Assembly (NCBI GenBank): GCA_013350335.1
Contig: CM023542.1
Location: 3,402,025-3,466,024 of the forward strand
DNA from: Chimonanthus salicifolius
Taxonomy: Eukaryota; Streptophyta; Magnoliopsida; Laurales; Calycanthaceae
Reading direction: 5' to 3'
DNA: 64,000 bases
Shown: positions 46,901 to 59,965 of the stretch, one piece after another
How positions within the stretch are numbered: position 1 is the first letter of the stretch
How the letters are laid out: the number at the start of each line of letters is the position of its first letter
Translations under genes and position numbers: made by a program
Notes under the pieces: generated by a model
Told to the model about the DNA's origin: nothing
What the model saw: the letters and a program-made list of their open reading frames with translations, nothing else
Database searches by the model: none

Positions 46901-49900
46901 ACCAATGATTTTTTTTTTTAAATGAGGACTAATTGAATTCTTAACTGACCATTGACAGTGAGTAATCAACATCAAATGCCAATAAATAGATGCCAAAATG
47001 TCATCTATCAGATTCCCAATAAAGGACAGACACTGAGAAGCAGCATCAAAAGAGCATTGGGAAGTAAACTTGCATATGAACATGAAGATATTACAATGAG
47101 ATTTTGTGGCACGTAAATACCTGTTAGATACAAAATCTTAAGAGAGTAGCAAATTACATATACAAGAAAAAGAAAGCAATCTTATGAGAGAAAAGTAACA
47201 TAACTATAAGGCAATGCATTTCAAGATACAAGCCATGCCTTTAAATTCTCCATTGGCAAGTGTATCCATATCCTCATTCCAATCTTTAGGGAAATGAGAA
47301 ACAATTGAGGAACAGTATTCTAATCTATGCGAAGTCGAGCCTTAAGAAGAAGATTTGGACATCCCACAGAAATATCATGATTTAAGTTTGGTAGAACCTG
47401 CAGGGTAAGAAGATGCTGGCACTTTCTTTCTCCCAGACACTGTTGTTTTGGGTGCATTTTGATTGTAAGGAAGTTTTTAGGGGATTTTCCCACGTGGGAG
47501 ATCCTCCTTTATGGAGGATTCTATTACAATTACAAATACTATACAAACAATCTTAGAAGCAGCAGCTTAAGTGGAAGATCTTTTTTTTTTAATATAGCGT
47601 TTTTAGTAATTTCTTTGCTTGAATCTCTGTCAGGGTTGGTCATGTACAACATTATAAATACATGTTATTGTTTTAGTAGGCTTCTCCAGCAAAGATTTTG
47701 TGGAACAGCCAATTTTTTATTTTAGGAAGGGTTGGATGACTAGATTGTGATACTTTATATCATGTTTTTTTCTGTAACTGTTTGCAGCTGGTGTATCTCC
47801 TTATCATTGCTCAATTTCTCTTTGGGCAAACTTTCTCCTTCTACATTCTTTTTTGTTCTCAAAAATATTTGTTGGGATCTCTCCAAAAAAAAAATTGACC
47901 CAATTGAAAGGAGCCCTTCTTTGGGAATTGCCAAATGACCCATTTCCCATCAACAACTTCCTCTCCAAATCCCAAAAAAAAAAAATCTGACCCAATTATT
48001 TGTTTTATTTTTATTTAATAGTAATTAATCTTTTTAACATCCAATGAGAATTATGGATATAGGTTACATGTCATTTTAGGCATCACCACACATTTTTGCA
48101 TCTTCATAAAAGCATCCATCTAGCATTCAAATCCAGGATTTCCGATATTTTGACCTATCCGACGTCACAAGTCAAGCAAAAAGTATGTCATAATCTTGTG
48201 TTGCACAATTTTTTTGAGATCAAAAGATCAAAACCTTTCCCCAAGCAACCCTTTTGTACTGATTTGCATGCTGCTGCACAATCCTACGGTGTCTTTGCAC
48301 CCAATCATCCCCCAATAAATCCTTTGCTTCTGACCTGATTACAACAAAGGCAAGGGCTTCAATGGTATAGTATAGCCACCCACAAAGTTCTCAATTACTC
48401 ACTCTTATATTGAAAAATACAAACCTGCGAACAGATCTGACCATGTAGTGTATATTATTCATAAGAAATAGTTGAGTCAGAGCAGGATCCTTGTATTGCT
48501 TAGATTTCCCATCCAGATTAGTTTGAAGAGCTTGCATTATCCGCATTGTCACAGATGCCAACTGGGAATTTGTTTCATCTCCACCCTCAAGCTCTTGGAA
48601 GAGCTGCCTCAATGTTGATTGATAGCTGAACATATGTAGCACATAACTTCGTAAGATCAAATGTGTAAAGAAAACAGGACTGAATTTCCAAAGTTCATAC
48701 TACTTTCAATCAACCAGCAAAAATCTCATGAGAGAGAGAGAGAGAGATGTAACAGCCCCAGCAGATAACCCTAGCCTTGAGAAGAAAGAAGACACTAACA
48801 GAAAATTTTCAAATATTATATTCTCATTCAAATCATCATCAGCTGCTTCCAAGAAAAGTCATCATCACTCATTTTCTCATTTATCTAGGGTCATTTTCTC
48901 TTACTCCCAGCCACCTATATGTCTTTCAAATCTTCAAACAGAGGCTGTTTGGCCATCTATGAACATGTCAATTCTCATTTACTAAGAGAATAATGTTGTG
49001 TCGGGGAAGCCAGTTTTGAGTCTATTTTCGGAAAAGGTAAGTATGTCACTTGAAATTGAGCAATTACAGATGTTGTACTCACTGCCAAATAAAATAATTT
49101 CTCATTTCATGAAAATGAATAAGGATTTATCTTTGGAATCCCATCCATCTTGACACAATAATAATAATAATAATTAAAAATACTTATCTTTTAAAACCAC
49201 CAATTCCCACTCATAACAATATAACAAGTTCCCCTCCAAAGGGTGTAGGAAAATTTTAGGCTAACTACCCTAACCAACAATGCTCCAACTCGGCCAAAGG
49301 AAGGAGAATTGATTGAATTGGGCAGTAATTCCTTGCTAAGGTCTCCTCCAAATCACTGCCAGGACTACCAAAATCGTGAGCATAAACACTAAGGTTCCTG
49401 ATCCAAGTAAAACTATCAGGGCCCTCAGCTATTGATTTTGAGAAATGGTCAGTTACCAACCCATTCCTCGAAAGAAACTTTTATGGGATCCCTATCACCA
49501 CAAATCTTAACTTCCATCTTCAACAAACAAATAATCATTGACTTGTCCTCTTTCCAGACAAGACATAAAAAGAAACCTGCTAACAGTCAAGCAATTGCGA
49601 GCAAATTGTGAGCATTAGCATGGAAATTCCAGATTCCTAGATGCAATTTTGGGAGTGGTTGGGATGTGAAAGGAACCAAGGTTATAAGGGAATATGAACT
49701 TCATTCACATCCAATTACCACCATCAATGAGATCTGAGCTCTCAAAATCTCAACCATAGATTTTTTTTCAATGGCTGAGAAGAAGATAGGATCCCAATGG
49801 ATGTCTAAATGCCCCTTTTCTATACAAGTAACCAAATGCTCTATCATTCGAAGGATCCAATACAGGAAAAATGGACTTGCATCCATTTGAAACCCAACCA

Positions 49901-52900
49901 ATAATCAGATCTAGGCTTGGATCCGAGATGTTGGATCCTATTAGTACTCAGGTTGGATTTGGATAACACACTATCAACACACCCAATTACCCAATAACAT
50001 AGTGGTCAAGGCACCGTGGGATCCTAAAGCCATGAGAAACCAAAGCATACACCAAGGCTTGAGCGCATATATATATACTTATTTAGATACTTAAAAAAAT
50101 ATGTATGTTCATTCTTTTGTGTCCTAATCACATTAGTATTAATAAAACATAATGTTATTCATCCAACACACCAAAATGTGAGGGCAATGTGGCTCCAAAC
50201 GTAATAAGTAGATACTACATAAACTGTAATACCTTGTCCCAAAAAGTCCCACATTGCTAGTGGCGTTGGAAATTCTATGGTATTTAAGTAGTAGCATTTC
50301 TCCTTCTAGCACAAGGACTTTTGGGAGCAACAGTGGGTTCGCTCGCCAAAGCAAAGCCGTGCGGGTCCGTGTGTAGGCCCAAAGCGGACAATATTGTGCT
50401 AGCGAGACGGGTCGTTACAAATGGTATCAGAGCATGGTTCAACTCTCCGCCTGAGGATGTGGGCTTGGTTGTTTTGTGTGCAGAGCCGGAGACGGCTCTG
50501 GCTTTAAGGGGGCAGATTGTAATACCTTATCCCAAAAAGTCCCACATTGCTAGTGGTATTGGAAATTCCCTGGTATTTAAGTAGTAGCATTCCTCCTTCT
50601 AGCACAAGGCCTTTTGAGAGCAACAGTGGGTTGGCTCGCCAAAACAAAACCGTGCGAGTCCGTGTGTAGGCCCAAAGCGGACAATATTGTGCTAGCGAGA
50701 CGGGTCGTTACATATACAAGCAGCACTATTAGCTATTAACTAATATAAACTAAATAGCTAATTGTTATCATAGCAAACACATTTATAATAGAGCTTTTTT
50801 ATAAAAGAACTTGACCTAGTTTAAGTGAGCCTACATTAGAGCTAGGCAAGGCACAAAATGGTCTAGAGCCCATGCACAGGCCTAGGCGCAACTTGAGTGT
50901 CCTTGGAACTACTATGCCTAATAACATGATTACTAATGTCTTATCTCATTTCTAAAAGTAATTTAGACAGTAGTAGTTAGAGATGATGTCCGGATACAAA
51001 CATAATAACAGAAAAACCACAAAAATCTAATATGAACAGAAATCTCTTTCTCACCTTCCCTTCTATATTAGGAATTGTGCCAGGTAGACTTAGGTTTAGG
51101 TATAGGTGTCACTATCAGTATCACATACATCTAGGATCCAACCATACTGATCTAACATCAGCACAAAGAGAGGAGGCTAGGATGATTGGATGGGAATGAA
51201 AAATCACCAATCTCCATGTATTGCCTCCTACTCCGACATCTCCCATGAAATGCGAGAGCCTGTTAGATGCATCACCTACATCTTTGTATCATCCAGCATG
51301 TGGGCGCACACACACACAACACATAAATACACATACTGTTGCATCATCCCAGAGCACGCACACACCCACCCACCCACATGCACAAGATGTTCACCGGAGA
51401 ACCATATTGCATGATCCCTCTCTCCCAACAAGATACAGCTACCTCTCCCCTCTCCTCTTTCCCAAAAAATAAACCGGGGCAGACACAATGTTCTGAACTT
51501 TGAAAAGCACGCACAGAAAAAAAAAAAGGAGAATATCACATTATAGACATGCACATTGCACACCTACACTTCATGCAAATGCACACCTACTCTTCATGCA
51601 AATGCGCGTAATACACACATGATATCCAATTAAAATTCAGTCTGTGGGTCCCGTCGTTCACAACTCTCTCTCAAAAAGTGATGCATGTCTATTGGGCCAA
51701 ACACTTGATTGATTATATGAGGAAAGCACAACTAAGGGGCCGTTTGGTAAAGAGATCAAGTGGAATGGAATAGGAATGGACGCTGATGTGGCACCATTCT
51801 TAAAATTGAGTTTTGGTAAGATCGAATGCAGTGGTGTGGCAGAATGGTCATTCCAAGCATGAGCATTCTTGCATTCCCCCTTTTGACCAGTTATTATTGG
51901 GATTGCAAAGAAAGAATCACTTGTTTATTTGTCTCTCTCTCGTCTCTCACTTCCTCCTTTGTTCCTTCATCTTCTTGAAAAGAAAAAAATTCCACCTGCA
52001 GCGTAGGAGGACTCAAACCTGCCTACTAATTTTCTTTCCTTCTTCTTCCTCATCCTGAAACCATTTTTTCCCCAAATCTGCACATCAACATCTATGTTTT
52101 TCAGATCTAGAGGTAGGGACCTGAAACCCATCCTGTCTTTTCCTGTTTTATTTCTTGTTGCTATTACTGTTGTTGCTTTTGTTGTTGTTTCACACAAAGC
52201 ATCTCCTTTTTCACCAAATCCCCAAACCCAGCCGACTCTGTTTCTCTCTCTTTTTCTATTATTTCTTTCTCCTCCTCTACGTCACTCGAAACCTTCTCTC
52301 ATTTTCCTTTCATTTTTTTTTATTAATATGCAAGGAGGAACCCAAAATCCTATGTATTCTGTTTTCAGAACCCAAAACCCAGTTCCACCCATTAGTCCTT
52401 TCTCAAAATTCAGGATTTTTGAGAAATTTGCATGGGTGGGGTAGGAGATGCAAAATTGGGCGATCCGTCAGACTAGTATATGCTAGGAATTAAGAGGATC
52501 AGATCCGTTGATCTAGTCAGTTTAGTTATCGATTACTGTCCAGTGATTCCATCAATGTGGAAGATAACCTTATTTATATAAGGCTGTTTTAATTAAAATA
52601 TAATATTGATAACATTTCTTTTAGTCAAAATGCCATGTTGGCAATCTCATTCCTTGAATGGACTGAGCTACTAAACAGGCTCAAAGTGATTTCATCTCCC
52701 AACTTAATCATGCCATCTTCATATCAATACAGCAGTGGGCCCATATTTGGATAGAACCAAATGGGAGCATGTGCCAATTGACCAGGTTAACATATAAAAT
52801 CATAAAAGGTGAGTCCACAGCGAAAAATGAGTTCGCTATCATATGCAGCTGGCAGTTTGGCATCATACATTATCAAGATTGAAAAGGGCACATGAACATC

Positions 52901-55900
52901 TAGGGAGGATGCAAATGCCATGGTAGTAGGATGGACGTTTACAGGTACATATGGATACAGTGTGGCAAAATTTTTGTCCCCACCAAATCAGCCTAGGCAA
53001 GTATTCCGGTCCCATGGTAATAAAAAAGAAGATAGGATTTGTTAGACCAACCACAATGATGGTAATGAAGAAGTCTAAGCTTTAGTCTATGGAAACTATA
53101 CATGCATACATGTATGGATGCAAAATAAAATACATGTCAATGTGCTTTTTCCTCAAATGAGTGCACTAGTAAAAAGATCATAGCATGTTTTCCTCTCATA
53201 TGCAGAAGCCAATTGAGAACATCTAGCAAAATTGGGAGTAGAAAGGGAACCTTTGCATATATTAGAATCACTATCACTTGATGTAATAAATGTGGTGTCA
53301 AATGTGCATCAAATTCAGTGTTTTATTGGACAGAGCATATGCAATTTATTTTTACTTTTTGAGCATCAACAAAATTTCATTATCACAAAGAAAAGCTAAA
53401 ACAGCATTGGGGTGTCCATTCACTCACAAATCGAGGAAAACTTCATATAGTTCTAGATTATGCTGTGCAAACTACGTATATAAAAGAAAACTACATAAAT
53501 AAAAGAAAATATAGGCATATGAACAATGCCCATTTCGACTGCCTAGAAAACCCACAAAGAGAACAAATGAGCAACATCTTTTTTTTTTAAATGGTTCGTA
53601 TATATATATATATATATATTAATAGAAGTAAACAAATGGTCACCTAGTTTTGATAATGAGATGCCATAATCACAGAGATGCCTATTAGAAGTAAACAAAT
53701 GGTCACAAAGAAAATTTCATTATCACAAAGAAAACTAAAACAGTATTGGGGCGTCCATTCACTCACAAATCGAGGAAAACTTCATATAGTTCTAGATTAT
53801 GCTGTGCAAACTACATATATAAAAGAAAACTACATAAATAAAAGAAAATATAGGCATGTGAACAATGCCCATTTCGACTGCTTAGAAAACCCACAAAGAG
53901 AACAAATGAGCAACATCTTTTTTTTTCAAATGGTTTGTATATATATTAATAGATAGAGAGCACCAGCGGTGCAAAAATGAGCAACATCTTAATGATAACA
54001 ACATTGGTTCTGCCAGTGAACTATTTCAAGATATAAAGAAAAAAAAATTGGCAGAGAAGGAAAATTACAGAATTCCAGAAAACATGACAAAAACAATGTA
54101 GATTAAATATTAATGGTTATTTAAGATTTCAAAAAAAAAAACTACATAGTTAAAGCCCAGAGGGTGAGGAATCAACCTACAACAACCAAAACATCATATC
54201 ATGGGAAAGGAAATCAGTCACCAAAGACAATCATTGAGCAATCCATTTCAGAGAGAGAGAGACAGAGAGAGAGCCATTAAGCAATACAGGAAAAAAACTA
54301 TAAATAATTGATAATGAGATGCCATAATCACAGAGATGCCTATTAGAAGTAAACAAATGGTCACCTACAAACTTATCCCTATTTAAGAGAGAATTAATAT
54401 TCCAAAAAACTGCAGGACTTCTAGTTATTACATACAAATACTTAAAAGTAGAATGAGTGATGATAACTTACTCAAATAGGAATTTCACATAATTAATTAC
54501 ATAGCTAGTTAAAGGATGAACAGTTCCATCCAAAACAGCAGTTTTTGTAGCATCTTTTTCAACAGCTTCTACAAAATCGCCACAGGTATCTTCAGCAGTC
54601 TGTGCCAATCGCTTGGTCAAAGTCAATGCAGATTCTCTCATTTCAGTGCAAGCTTTGCCTTCAAAGATAAACTCAATCTGCAAATGAAATCACAATGAGC
54701 TGCATGAATTCAAATGAAATAAAATGATGCACCACACATTGTTGCACAAGGTAATATAGTGTACACCTCTATGTGGGACCCACAAATGATGAGGGACATG
54801 GGTGATTTGGAAATGCTCTACTTAACTTCGGAATCTAACAAATATTACTTTGATTGGATCAATTTTCTACGCCTACAAACCTGGACCAATTCAAACAATT
54901 TAATAATCCCCCAAAACTTGTAGCCTTAAAAACCATGGGCTTTAAACAAATCCAAGTTTTATAGGAATTTCGCGATTCTCACTCCAAATCTCCATTTAGG
55001 AGCAAGTCAGCCATCTCATTTTGGATTGTCTAATTAGAGAGGACTCGCATATGGAGTGTCTTGTTTACTTGCATCTTACACAATATAAAATCAATAGATA
55101 GCACATTTTTGCATCCCCTATCTTTATTATCATAAAAGAAAATGTTAGAGCTCTAGAAAAAAAGGGTTCATCCATAGCATTGTGGTTCTTAGGAATCTTT
55201 TTGCCATTAGTCAATAGTTCAATCTCATAATGTTCATACACCAGAATAAATAGAAAATTTACCAAACATTTTTTCAAAAGCCACAAACTTAATGTTAAAC
55301 TGACAACATGGTGATGGATGTATACATGCTAAATTGATATTCAAAACCATTTTCTTCTTATGCATTTATCTGATACATAGAATTGATTACTGCCCATCAC
55401 CTTCCCCGTCCTTTCCTGTTTTCTTCTTTCTTTCAATCACATGCCAGACTGGGTGGCATAGAATTGATGGCCAACCTGCACTCACTTGTTGGGAAAAACT
55501 TTAAAATTGCATTACAGATGGTTGGCTAAGCTTAGAGGACACCTCATGTACTTCTAAAACCACCACCGTGTTGAACTAACAACTCATGCATTTTTGGAAC
55601 GCAACAATAGAATCTTTTAAAAATCGCATTGAATCATCTAAAGTCGTTTCTACAAAGAGTCTTTGACAAGTGTGCATCATGGGCCTCTACTCTAGTGGAA
55701 TTCAAGAATATCTCTACTAATGATACCTTGCGTGTCTAGACAAAATGTGTTGATTTAGCTTAGGTCTTTTTATTGATGCTTCCAGGTTTTATTTTTCTTC
55801 GAGGGTGTTTTGGGGTTACGGGAAGTAATGTTTCCTTGTTTTGCATCTTTTGTTTTCTTTATTTGCACCTCTGGTGCTTCCTTTTATCTTAATTCATTAA

Positions 55901-58900
55901 CCATTCAAACAAAAAACCACCACCATGACTGAATTAAAACTCCACTTTGAGTGAAATAAGAATTGGGGAATGGACATGTGAATTGCTTACAAAGAAAGTC
56001 CCAAACAAGATGGACAGAGCATGGAAGGAAGAAAAGAAAAGCAAAATAACAACTCCAGTCTACCACCTCCAATTAGATGGGAAAAGGTGGCAGTGACGAG
56101 CGAAAAATGGGTCCACAATGAATATGCCACATACAATCATGTAAAGGAGGATGGGTTACATAAATGTTGAGCTCATAGGAGTTGCACCACAAAAGTTAGA
56201 CTTGAGAATATATGACATGAGATTACCTTTTTGTTAACACAAAATTGTATCAAATTTAACATGAGATTATCTAAAGAATTTGGCAACCTATGCTTTAGGT
56301 TGCTGAAAAATATGATTTTTCACAAAATTTAAATTTAATTTGGCCTCCATTTTCAACCTCAAAAATTTTACTTTTTTCCTTCAAATTAAAATTCATCAAG
56401 TTCACAAACAAATTACGTAACAGATCTTATCCCTTTTTTGTTGTCGTTTTGAATGATGATAGTTGAGATTTTATTCAAAGCAGAAAGGGGAAAGAGTACA
56501 ACAATGCTCCTAATTAGAGCCAGGAAATACAGCCACCATTAATCACTGATGCAATATAGACAAACTGGAAGAACCTACACCCTTTTTGCCATGTCATCTA
56601 CCTCACTATTTGATTCCCTGTGGATGATGAAACTCAATAATTTTACCCCTACAAAGATCCTTAATCTCCTCAAACCAGTCAGCCATCCGTCAAGGAAAAT
56701 GGTCCACCCCAGAAACCAGAAATCCAGGAAATAGCACAGGACAAATCGCCTTCCACTATTAATGGAAATAAGTTAGCAGAACTCGCCTCCCTTAAACCCT
56801 GCAGCAGGGCTTGAACCTCCACATCAACCACAAAACACCAGCCAGCTGGACCATTTAAGAGACCCAACTGTGGGGGACGAGACTCTCACGAGACCTCCCA
56901 GACCAGCAGGGCCAGGAGAGCCCAAGGCACTACTTTCATTTTAAAGGATCCGGAAGGAAGCAGAGATCAAGAGGGATGAATTTGAGCCATTGAACGAAGG
57001 TCCTGCAGAGAATTCTTCCAAATCTGGCAAAGAAAGTCAAGAGAAAACCTCTTAAAGCAGCAGTTGCAGACACCCAACTCGCTGCCCTTCTTTGCACATA
57101 GGTGACCAGATCCGGGAAAGAACAGCTCTTACTACGGAAACACCTAGTGTTCTTTCTAGCCAAATTGACCAAACAGTTGCCACAAGTGCTAGTTGCCAGA
57201 GAAAAGACCCTTTCCTGTTCTCAGCCCTGAATTGACCAAACAGTTGCCACAAGTGCTAGATGCCAGAGAAAAGACCCTTTCCTGTTCTCAACCCTGAATC
57301 TCCATGCCCAAAAGTGATGGAGCATCAAGCCGCTGAAAACCTAGTCCACCTTGAACCAATTTATCACCCTGTTCAAGAGGTTCTTTGAGAAATTACAAGA
57401 AAGAAGCAGATGGTCCAGAGATTTGCCGCTTCTCAAGCACATCAAACAAATGTAGTTCCCAGCCCTTCTAACTTTCTTTTAAAAAGATTATCCAGAAAAA
57501 GATTTTTATTTTGCAGGGCTATCCAGCAGAAAACTAGGCATTTGAAAGGAGCTTTGATGGACCAGAGGAAAAACAAAAAGGAATGATTCTTTGAGAAGAC
57601 AAGACCATAAAGAAGGATTTAGCTATAAAATCTTTACAAAATAAACACTTATGCGATATTTAACATGCTTGAAGACTATTTAATAAATTAAAAATGACAA
57701 TAGAATGGGAATTTTTTCAATAAAATAATAACTAATGCCAAAAATATACTAAACAGGACACTGTATTAAGATCTTCATCTAGAATATTGGAAAAACAGAG
57801 TGGCATATCCTCATTCCTTCATCCTTGTATTCATGTTCATATCCATACCATGTATGTGCATCATAAGCAGCAACTGAGCTCTACCCCTTCCACTCGTTCA
57901 AAACAAGAAGATACAACTTCCACAACCATTGAATCCAAAAATTCAAATGCTAACTATGATTTTTCTCCTTGTAGTCAGATCCTCACTCTGAAATACCATA
58001 ATGCAAGGGAACACCCTAGCAGTGTCTGCTGACATCCAATATCCTACCTGCCCATTTCCTAGTAGGTTATGTAAAGCATCTTCTGTACAACTACTGCACT
58101 CAAATCTACTGACACTTGGATTTCCTCCACCTGTGCCTATATACGTTTCGCAGATAGAGCTTCCAGAAGTACCACCAAAATCTCTCCATTTTCGCCCTTC
58201 CAAGGACAACCATAATTTCATGCACTTAGGCATTCAAAATCCCAAACCAATCTGAAAATCCTTGTTCATGGAATTAGGCCCTTTTTCCACGATCTCATTG
58301 TACTTTATTTCTCCATTCATCCAACCTGGTGCAGATGTGCCCAAAAGCCACACATTTCTTTTTTCATCCCGTACCATCAAGATAGAACCAGCAGCACTAA
58401 ATGTAATTAAATGGCACATTTACTATTTCTTGAAATAAAATAAAAAAAAAATTCAAGTATCACAAATTGTCATATGCAGGTTATAGCCATCATATGACAG
58501 TAAATCAGTGATACACACAAAGTAGTAAAACTATAGGTTTCATATGAAATAAACACTGGATATGCAACTAAAGGAAGCTGTATAAGCCAGTTGTGATCCA
58601 TTTGCAAGTCAAACAGAGATGACTGCAATAAAAAACACAAAAGGCACACTTCAACGATTACAATTGGCACAAATTCTGTGTGATGAATTATCAAAGGCCA
58701 TCAAGTAGGTTATACTTTTTCCAGTGCCCGTGGCAACCTTTCAACCACCAAGATCAGTCGCAGTAGCCTTCATGGAGCCTACCAAAAAGGCTGTCATTCA
58801 AATGCTGGCAACAGAAGTATCTATTCCAAAAGAAACAAAGACTAATGCTGAACTCCTTCAATAGATGCCACGAATAAAATCTTTGGATTTTTTTTTTGGA

Positions 58901-59463
58901 AAATAATGAAAACTATGGATTTTTTTAATTGAAAAAACAAAAGGAAGTTCTTTAATCAAGAATAAAGACTACGAGTTACAAAGGAGAAATTGGCACAAAT
59001 ATTGAACTTATCATTGAACTTCCATCATACCTCTGGCTGAAGTTCATGCATAATTTCATACATATCCAGAAGAACAAACAACTTCTCCGGCGACCTCTTG
59101 CTCTTTGCAATAGCATCTCCAAAACTAAGGAGCATTGCCATACTGTTTGCAGTTGCTTCAGCAAAACACTGATCCTTGAGAGTATCAATTCCTTCAAAAA
59201 TTTGATCACAGACTTTCCGTTCTGCCGTAAACAGCAATTTGACCTGTTTCAAGCAAATAAGTAACTAAGGGAGGCGAGGAACAATTGACACATCTGAATA
59301 ATGAAATTTTACATCAATTCATACAGCAATCCGCATGAAATGAATCCAACTCCCGATTTTAGCCTCCAAAACCTCCCACTGCATCTTTTGCACATCATCT
59401 TTGCTTAGCTTTTCCACACCCAATTTTCTAAGGCTTTGTTCCAAAACTGGAGCACGAGTATCC
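43973..59463 (-). CDS. EXO70A1: Exocyst subunit EXO70A1, C-terminal eight exons
   Basis: Partial gene on the minus strand. Exons: 59,463-59,325; 59,243-59,031; 54,677-54,472; 48,625-48,425; 48,334-48,235; 46,602-46,490; 46,388-46,242; 44,093-43,973 (TGA 43,975-43,973). All phases agree and donors/acceptors are GT/AG, giving about 412 residues that cover the Exo70 C-terminal domain. Landmarks in order: [108 protein letters not shown] and [20 protein letters not shown]. Identity with EXO70A1 is near complete in these blocks. The protein is the exocyst subunit binding plasma-membrane phosphoinositides and tethering secretory vesicles. Roughly 225 N-terminal residues are encoded upstream, beyond the window, since no matching exon was found in 59,464-64,000. 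Introns of 4.4 and 5.8 kb carry transposons. Confidence 0.96.
45100..45285 (+). mobile_element. LINE 3' tail in EXO70A1 intron
   Basis: Ends GTGCATCTCTGGTGCC ... ATATGAACCATTTCTAAAA, the same tail pattern as the LINE ends at 8,261 (minus) and 55,910 (plus). Coding part absent. Inserted antisense to EXO70A1 in its last intron. Confidence 0.5.
50225..50712 (+). mobile_element. Complete TRIM in EXO70A1 intron
   Basis: Two 195-bp LTRs (50,225-50,419 and 50,518-50,712; TGTAATACCTT...GGTCGTTACA) with few differences flank a 98-bp interior. The interior has primer site TGGTATCAGAGC (50,422-50,433) and a polypurine tract AAGGGGG (50,506-50,512). Flanks TAAAC and TATAC match at 4 of 5. No coding capacity. 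It lies antisense in the 5.8-kb intron. Its LTR, read in reverse (TGTAACGACCC, CAATATTGTCCGC), belongs to the same family as 10,868-11,467. Confidence 0.94.
51736..51860 (+). mobile_element. Lone MITE end, GGGGCCGTTTGGT type
   Basis: TAAGGGGCCGTTTGGTAAAG is the end sequence of a very common class of plant DNA transposons (Harbinger/hAT MITEs), preceded by a possible TAA target. The opposite end was not found downstream, so only a fragment or one terminus is present. Confidence 0.4.
53371..53945 (+). repeat. Local duplication, 340-bp period, in EXO70A1 intron
   Basis: About 235 bp from AAAATTTCATTATCACAAAG at 53,371 recur from 53,711 with a handful of substitutions. Both copies end in a T run plus an ATGGTT(C/T)GTATATAT tail. 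A separate 55-bp segment at 53,652-53,706 recurs exactly at 54,310-54,364, so the region has been copied more than once. Non-coding. Confidence 0.9.
54310..54364 (+). repeat. Second copy of the 55-bp segment
   Basis: Identical to 53,652-53,706 (GATAATGAGATGCC ... AACAAATGGTCAC). It lies about 100 bp from the exon ending at 54,472, inside the intron. Confidence 0.9.
55740..55918 (+). mobile_element. LINE 3' tail in EXO70A1 intron
   Basis: T-rich non-coding end finishing GCACCTCTGGTGCTTCC ... CATTAACCATTCAAAC. It matches the tails near 45,280 and, inverted, 8,261. Confidence 0.45.
56455..57600 (-). pseudogene. LINE fragment: zf-RVT and RNase H domains
   Basis: On the minus strand, broken frames spell a zinc-binding region of LINE reverse transcriptases ([18 protein letters not shown], about 57,380-57,460). 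Next comes [15 protein letters not shown] linker sequence near 57,150. Then an RNase H part with [20 protein letters not shown] and [15 protein letters not shown] (56,690-56,830). The end at 56,455-56,480 is AT-rich and tail-like. Stops and shifts make it inactive. It contains a 67-bp tandem duplication. It sits in the same orientation as EXO70A1, within its 4.4-kb intron. Confidence 0.85.
57164..57297 (+). repeat. 67-bp tandem duplication inside the LINE
   Basis: Two adjacent 67-bp units starting ATTGACCAAACAGTTGCC at 57,164 and 57,231 with about two differences. 67 is not a multiple of three, so the duplication itself shifts the LINE frame and came after, or caused, inactivation. Confidence 0.92.
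57943..58419 (-). pseudogene. Unrecognised coding-like segment with one internal stop
   Basis: A single minus-strand frame stays open for about 158 codons except for one TGA at 58,234-58,236. Its composition is protein-like: [17 protein letters not shown], then [20 protein letters not shown], then [16 protein letters not shown] do not recognise the family. It lies in the EXO70A1 intron without obvious splice sites. Candidates are a captured gene piece or part of an unrecognised transposon. Confidence 0.35.
58885..58985 (-). mobile_element. Short LINE-type 3' tail (minus strand)
   Basis: T runs followed by minus-strand AACTTCCTTTTG and CTTGATTAAAGAA sequence, in the style of LINE tails. Too short to confirm. 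Confidence 0.3.
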
Positions 59464-59859
59464 CTGAGAACAATACCCATATTCGTGTTATACAAAATTG
59501 GCATCCTTAGTAGAAACTATCAAGTAACAAATTTAAACAAAATCCATATTCCTGAACAGTAAAAGGGGAAAATCATGTCACTAAAATTGACATGCCAAGA
59601 CGATTGCTGAAACAAGTTCCCATATGAAAACAACTTCATCAAAATGTAAAAGTGTAGAGTAGGTCACTTTGAAAATGCTGCACAAAGATGAAAACATGAC
59701 TTCAAACATGGAATGTTTGTAGCTTGTAGCTGCGACAACAAGCACCTTCCAGCTGTCCTGCAGTCTTTTGGCAAGTCCTATAGTTTATGTTCCTATGTGG
59801 AAATAACTTTACCAAAATATTACCAGATAAAGAAAAAAATGCCAAAATAGAAAAGCTTT

Positions 59860-59965
59860 TTTTTTGAGATTAACGTGTGGGAAACTCAGACACAGTCCTA
59901 CTAAAATCCCCACAGATGAGCCCACTACCCTTAAGGCACACCAAGGTCCAGCTTTTACAACTGTG
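59860..59965 (-). mobile_element. SINE (minus strand)
   Basis: T run at 59,858-59,866, then on the minus strand CTTAAGGGTAGTGGGCTCAT and GTGGGGATTTTAGTAGG, matching the SINE family 3' half. Lies in the EXO70A1 upstream intron. Confidence 0.6.
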
